In this document: in pieces, positions 23,952-34,420 of the stretch
Layout of the letters: each line of letters begins with the position of its first letter
Position numbering within the stretch: the stretch's first letter is position 1
Source: Liolophura sinensis
Taxonomy: Eukaryota > Mollusca > Polyplacophora > Chitonida > Chitonidae
Reading direction: 5' to 3'
DNA: 64,000 nucleotides
NCBI RefSeq assembly: GCF_032854445.1
Contig: NC_088306.1
Coordinates: 26,695,764-26,759,763 of the forward strand
Position numbers and translations under genes: made by a program
The notes under the pieces: model-generated
Database searches by the model: none
What the model saw: only the letters and a program-made list of their open reading frames with translations
What the model was told of the DNA's origin: nothing

Positions 23952-24148
23952 GTTCGAGAACCTATGCGTTGAAACTTTTGTATACCTGCCGTCAACCAGT
24001 ATGGACGTTCCAGACCAATACTCACATGGCAAATTTCCGAAGACGGCGTCTAAGACAAACAACCAAGTAAGAAACTGTATAATGCACGAAATTAGGACGA
24101 AATCACGTAAAGCAGTCAAGAGTTTTCAATGATGTTAGGAAGGCACAA
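23952..24148 (-). repeat. Dispersed repeat R-B, 3' part
   Basis: Minus-strand R-B from the TGAAAACTCTTGACTGC block to GACGGCAGGTATACAAAAG and CAACGCATAGG. The open frame 23820-24119 is a by-product of this repeat. Confidence 0.7.
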
Positions 24149-24248
24149 GGCTCAAGTTGTGTGTTGAACGACAATTCCCGTATGACAGACACCTCGTTAA
24201 ATCTGCCTGGATTCGTCGAGACATACCAAGAGTATGAGTTAAATTCAA
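24149..24248 (-). mobile_element. I-group LINE fragment fused to R-B
   Basis: On the minus strand it encodes HTLGMSRRIQADLTRC and STHNLSL, matching the post-RNase H segment of LINE copies A-D (YTHGMSRRDQVVLTRC). It joins R-B directly on its 3' side. Its 5' side touches a SINE1 fragment in opposite orientation. Confidence 0.75.
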
Positions 24249-24253
24249 TGGGG

Positions 24254-24362
24254 TCCAGTAACCTGCGGATTTCGTGGGCTTCCTCCCACCCGCCCAGTTT
24301 CCTCCCACCATAACGTTGGCCGCCGTACGGCGTAAAACACCACTCAAACAAAATAAATAAAT
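24254..24362 (+). mobile_element. SINE1 3' fragment lacking the hairpin loop
   Basis: AACCTGCGGATTTCGTGGG, CCCAGTTTCCTCCCACCATA, then CGCCGTACGGCG (24321-24332) and TAAAACACCACTCAAAC. The two stem arms are fused into a 12-bp palindrome: the whole 24-nt loop is gone. Confidence 0.8.
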
Positions 24363-25108
24363 GTGTGTACGATTGTGTAGACGAGCTACAGAAGAGATAT
24401 ACAGCCTAGACTAGGATCAAACTCACTGTGACGTGAGGCAGACGAATTTTTTTTATGGCCACATTGTTTCCCATATACAGAGTCCCCAAGAAGACTCGCT
24501 TAATATGTTCGATTTTCTTTCGAATTAGAAATTAACAATCTGTTTAGGACATGTCATGAAATCAACTTACCAAAAGAAATCCACACTCTACTATTTTTTT
24601 TAAATTTATTTCTCCTTATGCCGAACATCTTTCTTTCTGCATAGCGCCGAAAATATAATTTGATGAATTTGTTTCCCATACCAACGAGACCTGTTAGGAC
24701 ATGGAAGAGAAAAAGCGGTCATAGGCCATGTCATGGTGACATCTGTAAGAAACACCATCGAACACACGCCCACATAAATAGCATTTACAAGAGATAAGTT
24801 CCAGCTCTGAAGGATTATACGTCAGACTTCAGTGACAAATCAGATCAGCAGGGTGATCAAACGCTTGATAAATCCTATTATCTTGTCTATGTCTGGAGAG
24901 AATTTCTTTGACCTTACAAGAAGTTGAAAACAAACTTTTCTTTAAGAAAGTGTGGCTCGTTTCAGCATACTCTAAGCTCTGTCATTTATCGGCTGGCTTG
25001 CCAATCACTACAGGAAAACGGACGGCCTGATGACATGCCTAACGTTAATAAATCAACTTCAAACGCCGTTCCAGCGCCCAGATTTTTTGTAACTATAGGT
25101 CTCACGGG
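24363..25108. other. No feature seen
   Basis: Unrecognised DNA up to the SINE2 target-site duplication. Confidence 0.4.
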
Positions 25109-25467
25109 ACTATTTACCATGACCGGCCCGGATAGCACAGTTGGTAGAGCGTCCGCTTCGGGACGGTAGATCCAGGATCAATCTTTGATCGCGTCACACC
25201 TAAGTCGTCTCAGTGAAGCAGCACCCAAGGCTTTAAAAGAGGAAGTTGTAACTTCCTCGCTTGGAAGGAACTTTTCAGCTATATATACTCATGAAGGGGA
25301 TAGTGCAACGACTGGTTGACCCGTATCAGTATAATGGCTCGGGCGGGTCGTCTTACTTGCCTTCGGTAAGTCGTCTCAGTGAAGCAGCACTAGATAAAAG
25401 AGCGGTGGAAATAAATTGTTGAGTACGACGTTAAACCCCAAGCACTCACGCACTCACTATTTACCAT
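25109..25467 (+). mobile_element. SINE2, full length, with 12-bp TSD
   Basis: tRNA-derived head with A box TAGCACAGTTGG (25133-25144) and a diverged B box near 25175-25185. The body has AGAGGAAGTTGTAACTTCCT (itself self-complementary), GCAACGACTGGTTGAC and two GTCGTCTCAGTGAAGCAGCA repeats. The 3' end has GAGTACGACGTTAAACCCCA and a CACTCACGCACTC tail. The insertion 25121-25455 is bracketed by ACTATTTACCAT at 25109-25120 and 25456-25467. The left hairpin arm is replaced here by other sequence. Confidence 0.9.
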
Positions 25468-26170
25468 TGTTTGTGTCTCGAGTCCAAAAACCACGATTGG
25501 TGAGGCACTGCAGTGCTCATCTTCTCTCCGACAGAATCTAGAATCGTTGTCACAATTTAGGCGTAATTGTTACAATCTAAGCGTCGTCGTTACAATTCAG
25601 TCTAGGCGTAGAACTCATTGGCCTTAGAGGACGTTCCAGTTGAAGACAGCCGATTTTCTAAACATGACATTCAAACATGACAAACTGTATTTTAAAGTCG
25701 TAGTCCTTGAAAAATTTCGAGGTCGATTAAAGAAATATGTATTTTAGTGGCGATTTGATTGTAACTGATTATATAAACGTCATGTGTATATAATAAAATA
25801 CCTAACAAACCCTTACCCAGTTTTAGACCAATTTCTGCTGTACCTTAAGTCCCGTCCAGGCTATCGAACTTCACTCAACACCATCCAACATTGTTGAAGC
25901 GGACATGTGCATGTGTATGTGTGAACAAGGTGAGTCAAGTTGAGTGAAAAAAAAAAACAGCGGCCGTGTAGAAATAACGTGACAGTTTCCTTAATACAGG
26001 AATAGGAAAAATACCCTTGCCTGTACAACACTCTCTCTAAAGATTACAAAGGTAGGAAACTCATTGTGTCTTATGCACTGGAGAGAAAAGAAGGAAATTT
26101 CCCGCCAATTTCTCGAAAGTTTGGTAAACACAGCTCAACACAACAATGTTGGACAATGTTGACATATCTG
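25468..26170. other. No feature seen
   Basis: Unrecognised DNA between two SINEs. Confidence 0.4.
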
Positions 26171-26472
26171 ATTTGTAGTGTATTTATTTATTTATTTATT
26201 TATTTATTTCATTGGTGTTTTACGCCGTACTAAGGAATATTTCACTTATACGACGGCGGCCAGCATTATGGTGGGTGGAAACCGGGCACAGCCCGGGGGA
26301 AACCCACGACCATCCGCAGGTTGTTGACAGACCTTCCCACGTACGACCAGAGAGGAAGCCAGCATGAGCTGGACTTGAACTCACAGCGACCGCATTGGTG
26401 AGAGACCCTGGGTCATAACGCTGCGCTAGCGCGCTAACCAACTCAGCCACGGAACCCCCTATTTGTAGTGTA
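26171..26472 (-). mobile_element. SINE1, full length, with 12-bp TSD
   Basis: Reference copy of SINE1. On the minus strand: GGGGGTTCCGTGGCTGAGTT head with A box at 26449-26438, B box GAGTTCAAGTCC at 26382-26371, body, hairpin CGCCGT/ACGGCG and an (AAAT)n tail (26183-26211). The insertion 26183-26460 (278 bp) is flanked by ATTTGTAGTGTA at 26171-26182 and 26461-26472. It would be transcribed by RNA polymerase III from the internal A and B boxes. Confidence 0.93.
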
Positions 26473-28844
26473 CACGGGATACTCAACTTACCTCCACAGT
26501 ATTCAACCTGCTCTTAAGTCCACATAAGTTGAACGATGTTGGATAGTTGGATAGATGTTGGACGGCGTTTTATCTCAAAACTACAAACGTCAGAACTATT
26601 CTCAAGATTGCATACAGAATATCTATGAACATATAGGCCTAGCATCACTGCACCCGTATTTTACATCATTCTGTTTAATCTATGGAAACTTAGTGGCGGA
26701 TGCGATGCATCTTTTTAAGCAAAATACTGACATGACATAAGAGGCCGGATTTCACAAAGTACGTGACACCAACGGTCACATTGTCGTCGCAGCGTGGGTT
26801 TACTCTCCAGATTGCCATCTATTATTTTCTTCCCGAGTAATATACAGAGGGCCTCTTTTTGTTAGAAACTTAATGTCCAGAAGTACTCTCTAGATTAGAT
26901 AAGGTTACCTCTGATTAGTTGTAAACTGGCTCCAGAAAACTACATCTACTATTCTCATCAAATACTAAGGTGACTATAGAGATGCATCTTGTTGCAAACG
27001 ACATGTCCAACACTTCTTAACGGGGCACGCAAAGGATACTTTTAGGTTCTTGTAGACTCGTTCCGTTTATTATCATCTTTAGGCCAATCCAAATCTATAA
27101 ATAAATCTTATTCAGTTATACTAAGTAACAATTGGTCATTTGAATTGTGGCGGTTTGAGAAATGTTCTGTGTGTTACCAGTATGAGAAACAAGGCTAATA
27201 TATGAAACTAAAAACGCCTGGATTTACTAAATCTGATAGCGTTTATTACGCCTTTGAAAACCTGATTGATGCCCTGATCTTAGGTACTAACAATAACCGC
27301 TGACAGTTGTAGTTTTTCACCTTTCATAGAAATGCACCCCTGAAAACATCACTACAAACATCATTAACGTTATAAGGCATATTCTAGAAAACGGTAGACG
27401 ATTAGCTCCCTCCAAGACAAATAAAAATTTCTGCCACATGTCAAATTTTGGTCTATTTTTTATCAAAGGTTCTTTAAGGGTCACATAAAATCAATTCTGA
27501 AGCATGGACGACTAACATAATGATAAAAACATGCCCTGAATCCAAAATTGGTATTTTGCTCTGAATTATTACTTGAATATAAAAGTATTTCGCTTACAGA
27601 AGCTTAAAAGCCTAAAATCTAAAAAAAAAAACCATTCTCCTACAGGATCTGCTTAGAACACGAATAGTTTGATATCATGTTTTCGAAATCATGAAATGTC
27701 CGCACGGCGGTCTCATTGCTAACGTGCTATGTGGCATTGCTAATGTTTGACGGATAAAAAATGACATTAGCAATATCACGCAGAAAATACATGTTCTATC
27801 GGCATTCTAGTTTGACTAAATATAAATAATTTTAAATGTAAAATCGGAAGCTAGATTATTGAAATCCCCACATACATGGTTAAAATTAGTTTAATACACA
27901 ATCCTATCATTCTTTTACGCTGCTTTGCTAACGTTGGCATCGACGGAATTTTCCGTTGATTTTTACCTTGTAATGACTTCCTTCCCTAACCTTGAGCTTT
28001 TGCTCCAATACACTATCACACGGGTAGCCGGCTTGTATTGATTACCACAAAATATTAGCTCCTTCCATTCTTCCTCTTGGGTAGGTTACCCGTAATAAGC
28101 GATTTCACAGACCTACATGCATGCTACGGGATAAATGTAAAACCATTTCACAAATGCTTTCCAAACCAGTCTACCCAAAATTCAAGTGAGGAGAGTGGAA
28201 ACATTATGAAAACACTCGCCAGTGTGATTCTTTAATGTTTCTGACCACTTAAACAAATGGTTTTAATGAAACACCGAAACGGAAGGACGTTCAAACTTAA
28301 CTTGCAACCTAAACCGTCTCACTTGTGCGATACACTGGAAGACTCGATTGTGTTCAGTCGTGCAAGAAACTTGTACAAAGGCTGATGGTTTCAATATCCT
28401 ACAATTATACCACAGTGGCCATACAATACAAGTAATTATTTCAAAGGAATACAGAATTGTCATAAACATACATATTATGTTTTTCCATCTTTTGAGATTT
28501 ATTTATGTAACCAGCACATCTAGTCACTTTCGCATGACATGTGTTCACGTGTTAAATATTCCTACCTTTCATTTTGAACTTTCACATAGAAGGTAAGTTA
28601 AAAACCAATAAGCAATACTAGTCACCTCTTTTCTTCACCAGTTTCACAAGAACAGCCAATCTCACTCTGCATACATGTATCTTCTACCAGTGCCTCACTA
28701 GCAGCATCAATCACGCCAGGTTCACTGAAATACGAAAATGTTATAATTAATTTGCATGTACATATGTTACCCGGGTCAAGAATCTAGTGGATGTGTTTGA
28801 TGGCGTGAAGGAACTGACAACAACTCCGGGACATGTAGGAACTC
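26473..28844. other. No gene seen
   Basis: About 2.4 kb without recognised repeats or exons apart from the short perfect inverted repeat at 27736-27774. Confidence 0.4.
27736..27774. repeat. Short perfect inverted repeat
   Basis: ATTGCTAATGT (27736-27746) and ACATTAGCAAT (27764-27774) form an 11-bp stem with a 17-nt loop. A similar TTGCTAACGT lies just upstream. Function unknown. Confidence 0.6.
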
Positions 28845-28923
28845 TGCAAATAGGAGTTTATCCCTATTAGTTACAGCGTTAGACGAAATCGCCGTACATC
28901 ATTTGAGTCGGTCGGTGCGTGTG
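28845..28923 (+). repeat. 79-bp direct repeat, copy 1
   Basis: TGCAAATAGGAGTTTATCCC through TTTGAGTCGGTCGGTG. The second copy is at 29552-29630, 707 bp downstream, with about eight differences. Confidence 0.85.
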
Positions 28924-29551
28924 GGAGTACGAATGTATATGATGTTACAGCTATACTTTCATATTTTACAACTTGACTTAAATGTAATAGCAATATGGCA
29001 CCGTTGATCGTCCATAGTCATGTCGCTGTATTTTATGTCATGACATTATGATACTATCGATCTTCCATACAGAAACGGTATAATTCCATGAATACACTTA
29101 TCCTTGGTGTTTATAATATCAAATGGTAACTCTCCACACGAACTTACAAGCTAGTATATTTAAATTCGTGAAACAGTATGTAAGAACTCTAGACATATGT
29201 TTCAAACGGGCTACCATACGTTTAAACATCCACAACTGCATGGTTAGGAATAGATGAAAATATCGAATTCAAACTATTAACAGCAGTTTAACGCTACATT
29301 TCTGTCTGTTATCTGCAGGAAACCATTAATGTCATTACCAAATCAACTTTTAAGTGGCTAGTTTTACCACAACATGCAAAAAGCTAATAATATCAAAGGA
29401 GGCGCGCTCGACAGCACACGAATGTATGTGACGTACTTATCGCCCGCATAAACGCTAACTTTAATTAGAAATTTAACACGTATACATGACGTATAAAGGT
29501 GAGCGGTAATCTTAGGGAGAAGACTACATGAAATTTACACGTGTACATGCC
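28924..29551. other. No feature seen between the direct repeats
   Basis: Unrecognised. If the direct repeats are ends of an element, this is its interior, but it encodes nothing recognisable. Confidence 0.35.
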
Positions 29552-29630
29552 TGCAAATAGGAGTTTATGCCTATTAGTTAGACCGTTAGACGAAATCACC
29601 ATACAACATTTGAGTCGGTCGGTGTGTGTG
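29552..29630 (+). repeat. 79-bp direct repeat, copy 2
   Basis: Same unit as 28845-28923. Confidence 0.85.
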
Positions 29631-30267
29631 AGCCGTCGGCTGACACGGACTTTCCTATTACAAATTTTTACAAGTATTGTATTTACAGCAGATCAATCTA
29701 GTCAGATTTTCACACATATTATATGCATTCACACATATATATATCTCATCAGTACCAAACATTCAAATATACTTCACCACAAATGTGTTAAAACCCAATA
29801 TTACACATTTACGTATAGAGAGAGTATACAGGTTCGTCTATTTGCATCTCATACCTCATTGTGTGTGTCAAATCCTCTACAGCAACTATTAGAGGGGCAG
29901 GCTTCAGGGTTTTATCATTGAATGAATGGACATAATTTTTGATAATACAGCATGAGTCTTCATCATTTAAACAAACTACACCAAAACAGGAGGCATTTCT
30001 TGTCTTGATAGTGTATAGCTGGCCTGGAATGTTCATGATGGGATGAACCTTGCGAGTCTGAGGGAGTTTTTACATCTGTAAATGGTCGGTTTCTGTTGAT
30101 CTCTTCAGGTGTCCTCTGGTCAGAGGCTTACTTAAGGCTTTAAGCCTGCGATGGGTTCCCTGGACTTATACTGACAGCTACATCCATCACTGAATATAAA
30201 TGTTACTTTTGAGTCTTTCCCAAGTATTTCCTCAGTGTGTTTGTCTACAATGCTTTAAATGTCTGCA
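29631..30267. other. No feature seen
   Basis: Unrecognised DNA. Confidence 0.4.
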
Positions 30268-30495
30268 GGGGGCCTCCCTGGCTCAGTTGGTTAGCACGCT
30301 AGCGCAGCGTAACGACCCAAGAGCCTCTCGCCAATGCGGTAGCAGTGAGTTCAACCCCAGCTCATGCTGGCTTCCTCCTCCGGCCATACGTGGGAAGATT
30401 TGCAGCAGCAACCTGCGGATGGTCGTGGGTTTCAACCAGACACTCCTTCCATAATAATGCTGGCATTAAAGTGCGATATGAAATTTTTCTGTTCT
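30268..30495 (+). mobile_element. SINE1, head intact, 3' end decayed
   Basis: Good tRNA-like head: GGGGGCCTCCCTGGCTCAGT with A box TGGCTCAGTTGG, then GCTAGCGCAGCG and B box GAGTTCAACCCC. Body to GGATGGTCGTGGGTTTC. The last about 50 bases weakly match the hairpin region and run into the pseudogene on the other strand, so the right boundary is uncertain. It has probably cut off the C-terminal half of that gene. Confidence 0.82.
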
Positions 30496-31590
30496 TGGCG
30501 AAATTCATGATCAACGTGACGCAGTTTTCTGGCATATTGTTCTTCAGGTTATTGTATTGTATATATAGCCAGTAGGCTGTGTATAAATGTCGAGCCTGTG
30601 CATGGTCTCTGAACGTCTTGTATCAGCTCGTCCAAAACGTCTTCTCCTTTTCCATTTTCTTCAACCATTGTCCAAGTAATTTTCTTAACAGGTCGCACAT
30701 AGTCGAAATATTCCCGCAGTGTCGTCTCAAGTTGGGAACATTTACGGCAGCTTCCTTCATCACACCCAGGATCGTAAAACCTGGCTCCATCTGACTTGGA
30801 CACAAAACCACATTCATCAGATCGTTTTCTTTTGTTACTTTCTTTGTTTTGTAAACACACAACCTACTCAACACAAGTAACTTGAATCTAATGTTTACAC
30901 AATATGCACAGGGACAGAAATCTGTTTTTGTGTTCTTTAACAAACGCACATTTCCTGGATGGCAGGAAGGCAAATTTCCAAAAGCTCATTTTGATCCCCA
31001 TGATTCTCCCCTTTAAGCTGGGAGTATGCAGCTTTTTAATGAAATTTTGAGGCGGCATCCTGGCCCACACTTCATCACATACCTTCTGTATGGCATAACT
31101 CTTGAAACATCTCACGACAGAGCTACATGATCAAATTTTATGGGACAATTTCTTTCTCTTCAGACCAGTCTTGACTTTTCTGACAGTAACCCTTGACAAT
31201 CCAGTTTGTGGCGCCACAGACCTCAGGATTGCAGTTTTAGACGCTTTCTTTGCGACAATCTTCAGAGCTGTTTTTAGAACAGTTCATTTTAACGAAGACT
31301 TTTGCAGTCCACCATACCCTAGTTTTTGGTACACTATGGTGTTTACATCAAATTCATCAAAAGCTTTCTGCTTTCTGGCTACTTTCCCTCTGTTTTCGCT
31401 TTCTTATTCTGTCTTTTACTTTAATCGCTACCTTTTTCAGGCATGACATATTTAGTCCTTCTTTTTGTTCTGCACTTCTCAAATATAGCCTCTGTTTTTC
31501 ATGTGAGACCCTGGTTTTCTGTCCAGTTATTTTGACGATTAATTTCTGGGGTTTATTTTGGCCTCCTCGGTTGATCAAGGCTGACATGTT
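30490..31590 (-). pseudogene. Broken gene of an unnamed multi-motif (transposase-like?) protein family
   Basis: Minus-strand pieces, read in order. 31587-31357 starts with ATG and is lysine/arginine-rich (VAIKVKDRIRKRKQRESSQK). 31250-31142 is helix-turn-helix-like (SVAPQTGLSRVTVRKVKTGL). 31115-30960 reads KVCDEVWARMPPQNF and SFWKFAFLPS. 30940-30890 is Cys-rich (DFCPCAYCVNIRFKL). 30820-30630 reads DPGCDEGSCRKCSQLETTLR, then VRPVKKITWTMVEENGK. 30555-30495 reads YNNLKNNMPENCVTLIMNFA. I recall this motif order from multi-copy, uncharacterised proteins of marine invertebrates, where the last block usually reads M-D-F-A-E-N; here Asp is Asn. At least four frameshifts or stops break it, and SINE1 lies at its 3' side. 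A transposase role is inference from its multi-copy nature, the HTH and the zinc-binding-like Cys pattern. Confidence 0.55.
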
Positions 31591-31599
31591 TTTTTTTCC

Positions 31600-32211
31600 A
31601 TGTATCTGCGTTGTCTCTGTATCTGCGTTGGACTGAAGTTTCTCCTTTATCTTGCATGGTTTTTGTTACATGAACAACTGCCGTCAGCTTCTAAATTTCG
31701 ATTGCCACTGTTTACATATACTGAGTTCAGGGCCTGCTGTCTGCCTCTGCCTTACAATGTTCCAGAATACCCTCAGTTCGGGGCCTGTTTGTTTACAACA
31801 AGTGTTCAAGAATTTTCTTATTCTAGACAATTCCACCAGTTTATATAAGACCTATGAAAGCAGGTCAAAGGAGGAGAACGGAGAATTATTGAGAGTTTTG
31901 GATGCTTTCGCTGCGTATTGCTTTAGCAGGCATTTTGTGCTGAATTTTGGTGTCTTTATAGCCTCTGGCTTTGTTATATCCTATCTCCACCGAGCACTTG
32001 TTCAGTCTGAACTTGTATATTTAATTTGTGCTCTTGTGTACACAGTGCCTATTAGTACACGAACCCTGTCTGTGGAATTTTGTGTATATTTCGTCATACA
32101 CTCAGTTATACTGTGGATTTTCCCTCTTGTGAATTTGCCTCTGAGCATTTATGCCTGTGTGGTATATATTGTGGAATATATGCGTCCGTTTGGACTTGAT
32201 CCCGTTGTACA
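31600..32211. other. No gene accepted; long open frame without ATG
   Basis: A plus-strand frame stays open for 585 nt but lacks an ATG start and a recognisable domain. See the rejected list. Confidence 0.3.
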
Positions 32212-32311
32212 TGTAAGTACTTTAGTATTTGTATAGATACTGCTATCCTCTATTGTTAAACTTAAGTACTTTAGTATTTGTATAAATTTTGTTATCTGTT
32301 CTTGTTAAACC
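32212..32311. repeat. 50-bp tandem duplication, two copies
   Basis: TAAGTACTTTAGTATTTGTA occurs at about 32214 and 32264. The units end with TTGTTAAAC. AATAAA sequences follow at about 32314 and 32328. Confidence 0.8.
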
Positions 32312-33237
32312 TAATAAATTGTTGTAAAATAAAATCTGCTGGTCTTGGTTACTTTCTTGTGCGGCTAAACTCTTGTGTATTTCAACAAGCCATCTCTTTA
32401 TAATACAGACAGTTTGGGTCGTAACAGTTTTTCTTTCTTTTTCGTTACTTTTTCGAATTCTTTTCACCTCCTGTTGGCCCTTGTCTTTTAGTCATTTAGA
32501 TACGCAGCATGTTTGTCTAGGTTTTTTTTCTGTTTTTAAACGCCTCCTGTATTCTGAGACGAATGCGTATCACATATAAGGACGTCATTTGTAAACATAA
32601 ACATAGCCATGGGCACAGAACACAACAACTACCAGTAGTCTTTCGTCTATCGAGCGTCATCTTTACGGACGGAACACATAGTTGATACTCAGGATAACTC
32701 ACCGTTGTGTCCGCCACTACCTGTACACACAGCTTGCATCGACGGGCTGAATGGCGCCAAAACGATCAGTATACCAAATTATACCCGGAAGCGGAAACCC
32801 TCGAAACCTGACGCGTATATTGCGATCGCCATTTATCTTTTCCAGAACCTATGACTAAAGAACTTTCTTTCTGCGAAGTGAGAAATTGACAGTTTTTGCA
32901 CTGGAAATATTGATATTTTTTTCTCCGCATAAATGTACTGTGTATCAAAGCGCGACGCGTGACTCCCAATATTCTTCGCAATCAACAGCTTTATCATCTA
33001 CTTCTAGTTTACCTTCGTCCGACAGCGCAGACGCAGGGTTTCTATATTCATGCAAAATACACATGAGACACCTACCGTTGTGCATTCGCCATATTGCTCC
33101 ATATGTATTTTCAATGTCCTTGTGTCTTTTACATAACACCAAACACTCAGCTTACACGAACAACACGCTCTTCCGCACAGCAATTTACGTGTAGTAACTT
33201 ATATTTTGAGCACAAACTTCATTTTTAAACACTGATT
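32312..33237. other. No gene accepted; CpG-richer stretch at 32640-33190
   Basis: The stretch contains more CpG than its surroundings and a minus-strand frame (32945-33142) with acidic residues (SDEGKLEVDDKAVDCEEYWE) but no ATG. It could be a decayed exon or promoter region of the minus-strand pseudogene; nothing firm. Confidence 0.25.
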
Positions 33238-33292
33238 TAATTATTTGTTTGATTAGTGGTTTATGCCTACTCAAGAATATTTCATTTAGCAT
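33238..33292 (-). mobile_element. SINE1 tail fragment
   Basis: TTATTTGTTTGATTAGTGGT, then ACTCAAGAATATTTCATTTA: the SINE1 tail and hairpin loop in minus orientation, without the outer stem arm. Confidence 0.65.
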
Positions 33293-33672
33293 GCTGAACC
33301 CAAGCTTTGAGTAATCATACTTTGGAGTCTTTTGTCTTTTTAAAAACCATAAACCCAACTTTTGGGTGCTGTCTCAGCAACGTCTAAAAATAATATATTT
33401 TGTTTTATAAGGTAAATTATTTCACTTTTTTAACTTCTGTGAGACTGAAGTGCGTATACTTAGAAACAATTACCACTAAAAATTTAGATAAAATCTGAAT
33501 TTTCTTTGTCAGAAAAGTAAAATAACAACCGTTTTAATATTTTAATTTTCATTTTTTATATTAATTATATTTCTGCAGATAAATAAATTAAGAGAAAGAA
33601 AAATACAAAACAATATCAGACTTGATTAGTTGCCACCTGTAATTCCTGAGGACGGGGTTCTGGTGGCTGAGA

Positions 33673-33709
33673 GTGTGTTGGTCTTACGAGATCCTCACGT
33701 CCAACACGC
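33673..33709 (+). promoter_or_regulatory. LINE 5' UTR hairpin (copy B)
   Basis: GTGTGTTGG (33673-33681) pairs with CCAACACGC (33701-33709), with one G-U pair, around a 19-nt loop. The same hairpin is perfect in copy D at 58752-58788. Confidence 0.55.
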
Positions 33710-34130
33710 CACTTTGGCCCTTACTTGGAAAGGGCAGGTGGTCGGATCAGCCCGGTCCGATCAATCGGCTTGGTAAAGGTCCTGGCTCTGCGTGGTCCTA
33801 AATTTGTCCATAGCACCACTCCTTAGAGAGTAAATGTTATCTCCCAAGTTTCTTTGGGGTACTACGTTTCAGGCCGTGGCTTATGGGTCAAGCGATTAGT
33901 ACGTGTCTGATGTGTGACCTTATTCACTAAGTGGGAGACGGAGGAGCTCGTGGTGGGGAATTGGGTTTGCTTATTAAGACCATCTATTCGAGTATACCTC
34001 ATGTGGAGTCCTTGGTGTGTTTCCTGCTGGGTATCCCGAGGTTCATGCATCGCCCTTGTTGGCACTCCGTGGCGGGTGGGGAACGCGTGGGGTGATTTCT
34101 TATTTTATATAAAGTATGTCCTCCCTAAAC

Positions 34131-34420
34131 CTTTAGTTTCATTTATTTATTTATTTGATTGGTGTTTTACGCCGTACTCAAGAATATTTCACTTATACGA
34201 CGGCGGCCAGCATTATGGTGGGTGGAAACCGGGCATAGCCCGGGGGAAACCCACGACCATCCGTAGGTTGATGACAGGCCTTCCCACGTATGGCCGGAGA
34301 GGAAGCCAGCATAAGCTGGACTTGAACTCACAGTGACCGCATTGGTGAGAGACTCCTGGGTCATTACACTGCGCTAGCGTTTTAACCGACTGAGCCACGG
34401 AGGCCCCCCTTTAGTTTCAT
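34131..34420 (-). mobile_element. SINE1, full length, nested in LINE copy B, with 12-bp TSD
   Basis: Minus-strand full SINE1 (34143-34408) with A box at 34397-34386, B box at 34329-34318, hairpin CGCCGT/ACGGCG and (AAAT)n tail. CTTTAGTTTCAT is duplicated at 34131-34142 and 34409-34420. Without it the LINE reads on from its 5' UTR into the ORF1 start, so the SINE landed after the LINE. Confidence 0.93.

Noticed and set aside
23820-24119. Minus-strand open frame with hydrophobic residues
   Set aside because: It overlaps an R-B copy and has no domain.
25121-25190. tRNA gene
   Set aside because: The tRNA-like head is followed by a SINE body and tail inside a TSD. The B box and arms are degenerate.
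26220-26486. Open frame of 88 codons
   Set aside because: It lies wholly in SINE1. Similar frames appear in the copies at 19310-19516 and 34167-34364 for the same reason.
31652-32236. Long plus-strand open frame (194 codons) with hydrophobic segments
   Set aside because: It begins at TTG, not ATG, contains a duplicated low-information segment, has no recognised domain and lies opposite the 5' side of a minus-strand pseudogene.
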